This document shows, piece after piece, positions 62,455 through 64,000 of a DNA stretch of 64,000 nt; the first letter of the stretch is position 1, and each line of letters starts with the position of its first letter. The stretch is from a virus. Below the pieces are notes generated by a model. The model had not been told where the DNA came from, did not search any database, and was given only the letters and a program-made list of their open reading frames with translations. Made by a program: the position numbers and the translations under genes. The stretch lies in the IMG/VR virus record IMGVR_UViG_3300013094_000037, positions 1-64,000 of that record; one strand, given 5' to 3'.

Positions 62455-63948
62455 ATGGCAAGTAATAAAATGTCTTATCAAAGAGCAAGAGGCCTTAAAA
62501 ACAAAGGCCTTGGCTCACTTATTGTGGATAGAATTGTATCAGGTGAGGGAGTTGGTCGTTCCATTAAATCTTCCATTTCAGACAAAACTGTTGCTAAGTT
62601 TACACGCATCAAAGAAAAGTTTGACCCATTAAACATCGGTAAAGCTGTTGGTGGTCGCCTTGGTGCTTATGCATTGGGTAGATTGACTGGTCGTAGCAAT
62701 GAAGACATTTCTTATTTTACTGGCACAAGAATCAAAGCAAAACCTGTTGAAGCAAAAATGAATCCATTGGTGACCAAAGTTGCTGAAGGTGACCGTAGAA
62801 AACTGAAGCGTGGTGATGGTCTTGCTGATGTAATGTCCAAAGTTTACAATCTTATTAAATCAAACATTGAAGACCAAAAAACACAACACGAAGTTGAACA
62901 TGCTGAGAACCTTGGTAAAGAAAAACAACGTAGTAAGTGGCATGAAGAATTGATTAAAGCATTGTGTGGTTTTAGTGGTAAAACAACTACTGTAACTGTT
63001 CAGAAAAAAGATGGTGGTGGTTTTCTTGATGGCATCATCAAAATGGTTGAAGACTTTGTTGAAAACATGTTTGGTGGAATGTTAAAGAAAATTAAAGATT
63101 TCTTTTCTGGTGGCATCTTTGAATCACTATTCAACTTCTTAAAAGGTCCTGTCTTTAGATTACTTTCTTCTGGTGCAAAATGGTTGTTTGCACTATTAAC
63201 CGGTCCTGAAGCATTGATTGCCGCATTGGTTGCCGGTGGTCTTGCCGCTGCCATTTTTGCAGGTAGAACCTTGGCTTCATTCTTTGAAAAATCTCAAGAA
63301 GATAAAGCACAAGAACAAGGTGGCAAGAAAGCAGTTGCAGCATTACAGAAACAACGTGCCGCTAATGATGCTTTGAATGAATCTGGAATGGAATCGGAAG
63401 AACAATCCAAAGCAAAAGAAGAATATGATGCCGCAGTAAAAGAAAAGCAAGGTCTTGTTACCGCTTACATGAATAAGAAGGGCTATAAAAAGTTCAAGAA
63501 AACTTTTATGGGCTTTGAAACTGGTGGTGTAACATTTGAAGATAAGAATGGTAAAGAAGCACCAGAATCTTTACTAAAAGAGGCAAATGATTTTGCCGAT
63601 AAATCATTGGAGAAAACGGCTACACCTGTTGCACCAGCGGCACAGCAAACGGCAGTACCAGCAGAATCTAAACCTGCATCGGCATCACCTGGAGCACCCT
63701 CAACTGCAACCTCCGCACCACCAGAACCAAGCGGAACTGGTGCGAGAGTGCAATCTGCTATCAGTCAGAACAATGATATGAATTTAGAACCTAGCGCACC
63801 ACAGGTTGTTACGATAGACAATTCAAAATCTATCAATGCAGGTGGCGGTTCTTCTGCTCCCGCTGTGTCTATGGATAGTTCCGTTACCGTCAGAACGGAT
63901 GACCCAACCTTACAAAACATCTTTAAGAAACTTGCAAGGCAGGTATAA
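62455..63948 (+). CDS. Tail protein with hydrophobic segments, tape-measure or hub candidate
   Basis: This 497-residue protein has a basic helical N-terminus (YQRARGLKNKGLGSLIVDRI). Residues 116-172 (KLKRGDGLADVMSKVYNLIK) resemble residues 153-210 of the upstream lysozyme protein. Residues about 185-280 alternate amphipathic and hydrophobic helices, with strong apolar stretches in WLFALLTGPEALIAALVAGG and LAAAIFAG. After that come a charged coiled coil and an Ala/Pro/Ser-rich linker. The end, near TVRTDDPTLQNIFKKLARQV, is ordered. Such a mix is common in tail tape-measure and hub proteins that enter the membrane. In T4 terms gp29 is the nearest role, but sequence identity is not evident. It starts 1 nt after the previous stop. 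Confidence 0.72.
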   Translation: MASNKMSYQRARGLKNKGLGSLIVDRIVSGEGVGRSIKSSISDKTVAKFTRIKEKFDPLNIGKAVGGRLGAYALGRLTGRSNEDISYFTGTRIKAKPVEAKMNPLVTKVAEGDRRKLKRGDGLADVMSKVYNLIKSNIEDQKTQHEVEHAENLGKEKQRSKWHEELIKALCGFSGKTTTVTVQKKDGGGFLDGIIKMVEDFVENMFGGMLKKIKDFFSGGIFESLFNFLKGPVFRLLSSGAKWLFALLTGPEALIAALVAGGLAAAIFAGRTLASFFEKSQEDKAQEQGGKKAVAALQKQRAANDALNESGMESEEQSKAKEEYDAAVKEKQGLVTAYMNKKGYKKFKKTFMGFETGGVTFEDKNGKEAPESLLKEANDFADKSLEKTATPVAPAAQQTAVPAESKPASASPGAPSTATSAPPEPSGTGARVQSAISQNNDMNLEPSAPQVVTIDNSKSINAGGGSSAPAVSMDSSVTVRTDDPTLQNIFKKLARQV

Positions 63949-63951
63949 AAA

Positions 63952-63970
63952 ACCCCGCACTAGGCGGGGT
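63952..63970. terminator. Bidirectional hairpin terminator between convergent genes
   Basis: ACCCCGC and GCGGGGT form a perfect 7 bp stem with a 5 nt loop. On the minus strand it is followed by TTTTTT, a good intrinsic terminator. On the plus strand the following CTTCATCTT is only moderately T-rich. It closes the plus-strand tail cluster. Confidence 0.75.
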
Positions 63971-63977
63971 CTTCATC

Positions 63978-64000
63978 TTACTCGTCAGCCAACTTGCTGA
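63978..64000 (-). CDS. 3' end of a convergent gene (most outside window)
   Basis: On the minus strand the last codons read SKLADE followed by TAA at 63978-63980, directly upstream of the T-run terminator. Nothing can be said about the product. The inference of a gene rests on the terminator polarity and the open frame to the edge. Confidence 0.35.

Overview
The window is a 64 kb piece of the virion-morphogenesis region of a T4-superfamily myovirus. Head, neck, terminase, tail-tube, sheath and baseplate proteins follow the T4 order, and sequence character and gene content most resemble the aquatic 'exo-T-even' branch (cyanophage and pelagiphage relatives). The DNA is AT-rich. No photosynthesis gene, tRNA, integrase, CRISPR array or insertion sequence is visible, and the host cannot be read from this window. 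Assignments rest on recognising protein sequences by eye; no database search was run.

Layout: from 58184 down to the left edge everything is on the minus strand, so transcription runs right to left. The order is gp48, gp53, a gp27-like hub protein, a gp5-like spike split into two genes, gp25, gp6, gp7, a fibre, gp8, a DUF4815 baseplate protein and its 721-residue partner. Next comes about 25 kb of giant fibre genes (36569 to 11502), interrupted by small structural genes and by a 2-oxoglutarate/Fe(II) oxygenase plus a glycosyltransferase. Then come two small genes, gp13, gp14, gp15, gp16, gp17, gp18 and gp19, a terminator, gp20, gp67, two paralogous structural proteins and the start of gp21. 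From 58217 to 63948 a divergent plus-strand cluster carries gp4, a possible gp2, a tail-tube paralogue, gp26 with a probable -1 frameshift extension, a lysozyme-bearing hub/tail protein and a membrane-segment tail protein. A bidirectional terminator follows, and the tail of a convergent gene.

How it fits together: the minus-strand late genes make the portal and prohead core, the packaging motor, the neck, tube, sheath and baseplate. The fibre block replaces the T4 9-12/wac interval with several very large modular fibres. Three are tandem paralogues with a collagen-like Gly-Pro-Thr tract and a self-cleaving S74 chaperone end. A fourth has 22-residue repeats plus S74, and a fifth has an Mtd-like N-terminus and heptad repeats. 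ATAAATA motifs on the minus strand, matching the T4 late promoter core TATAAATA, sit at many gene junctions and often overlap the stop codon of the upstream gene.

The most interesting leads are: (1) collagen-like fibres immediately downstream of a prolyl-hydroxylase-like oxygenase and a GT4 glycosyltransferase that share a consensus late promoter, suggesting a fibre-modification cassette; (2) a tandem slippery site at the end of gp26 that would fuse it to a 64-residue extension, like the lambda G/GT tail chaperones; (3) a gp5 spike split into OB-fold and beta-helix proteins, with the lysozyme domain moved to another gene; (4) a hairpin upstream of gp13 that hides the ribosome binding site and carries a late promoter in its loop.
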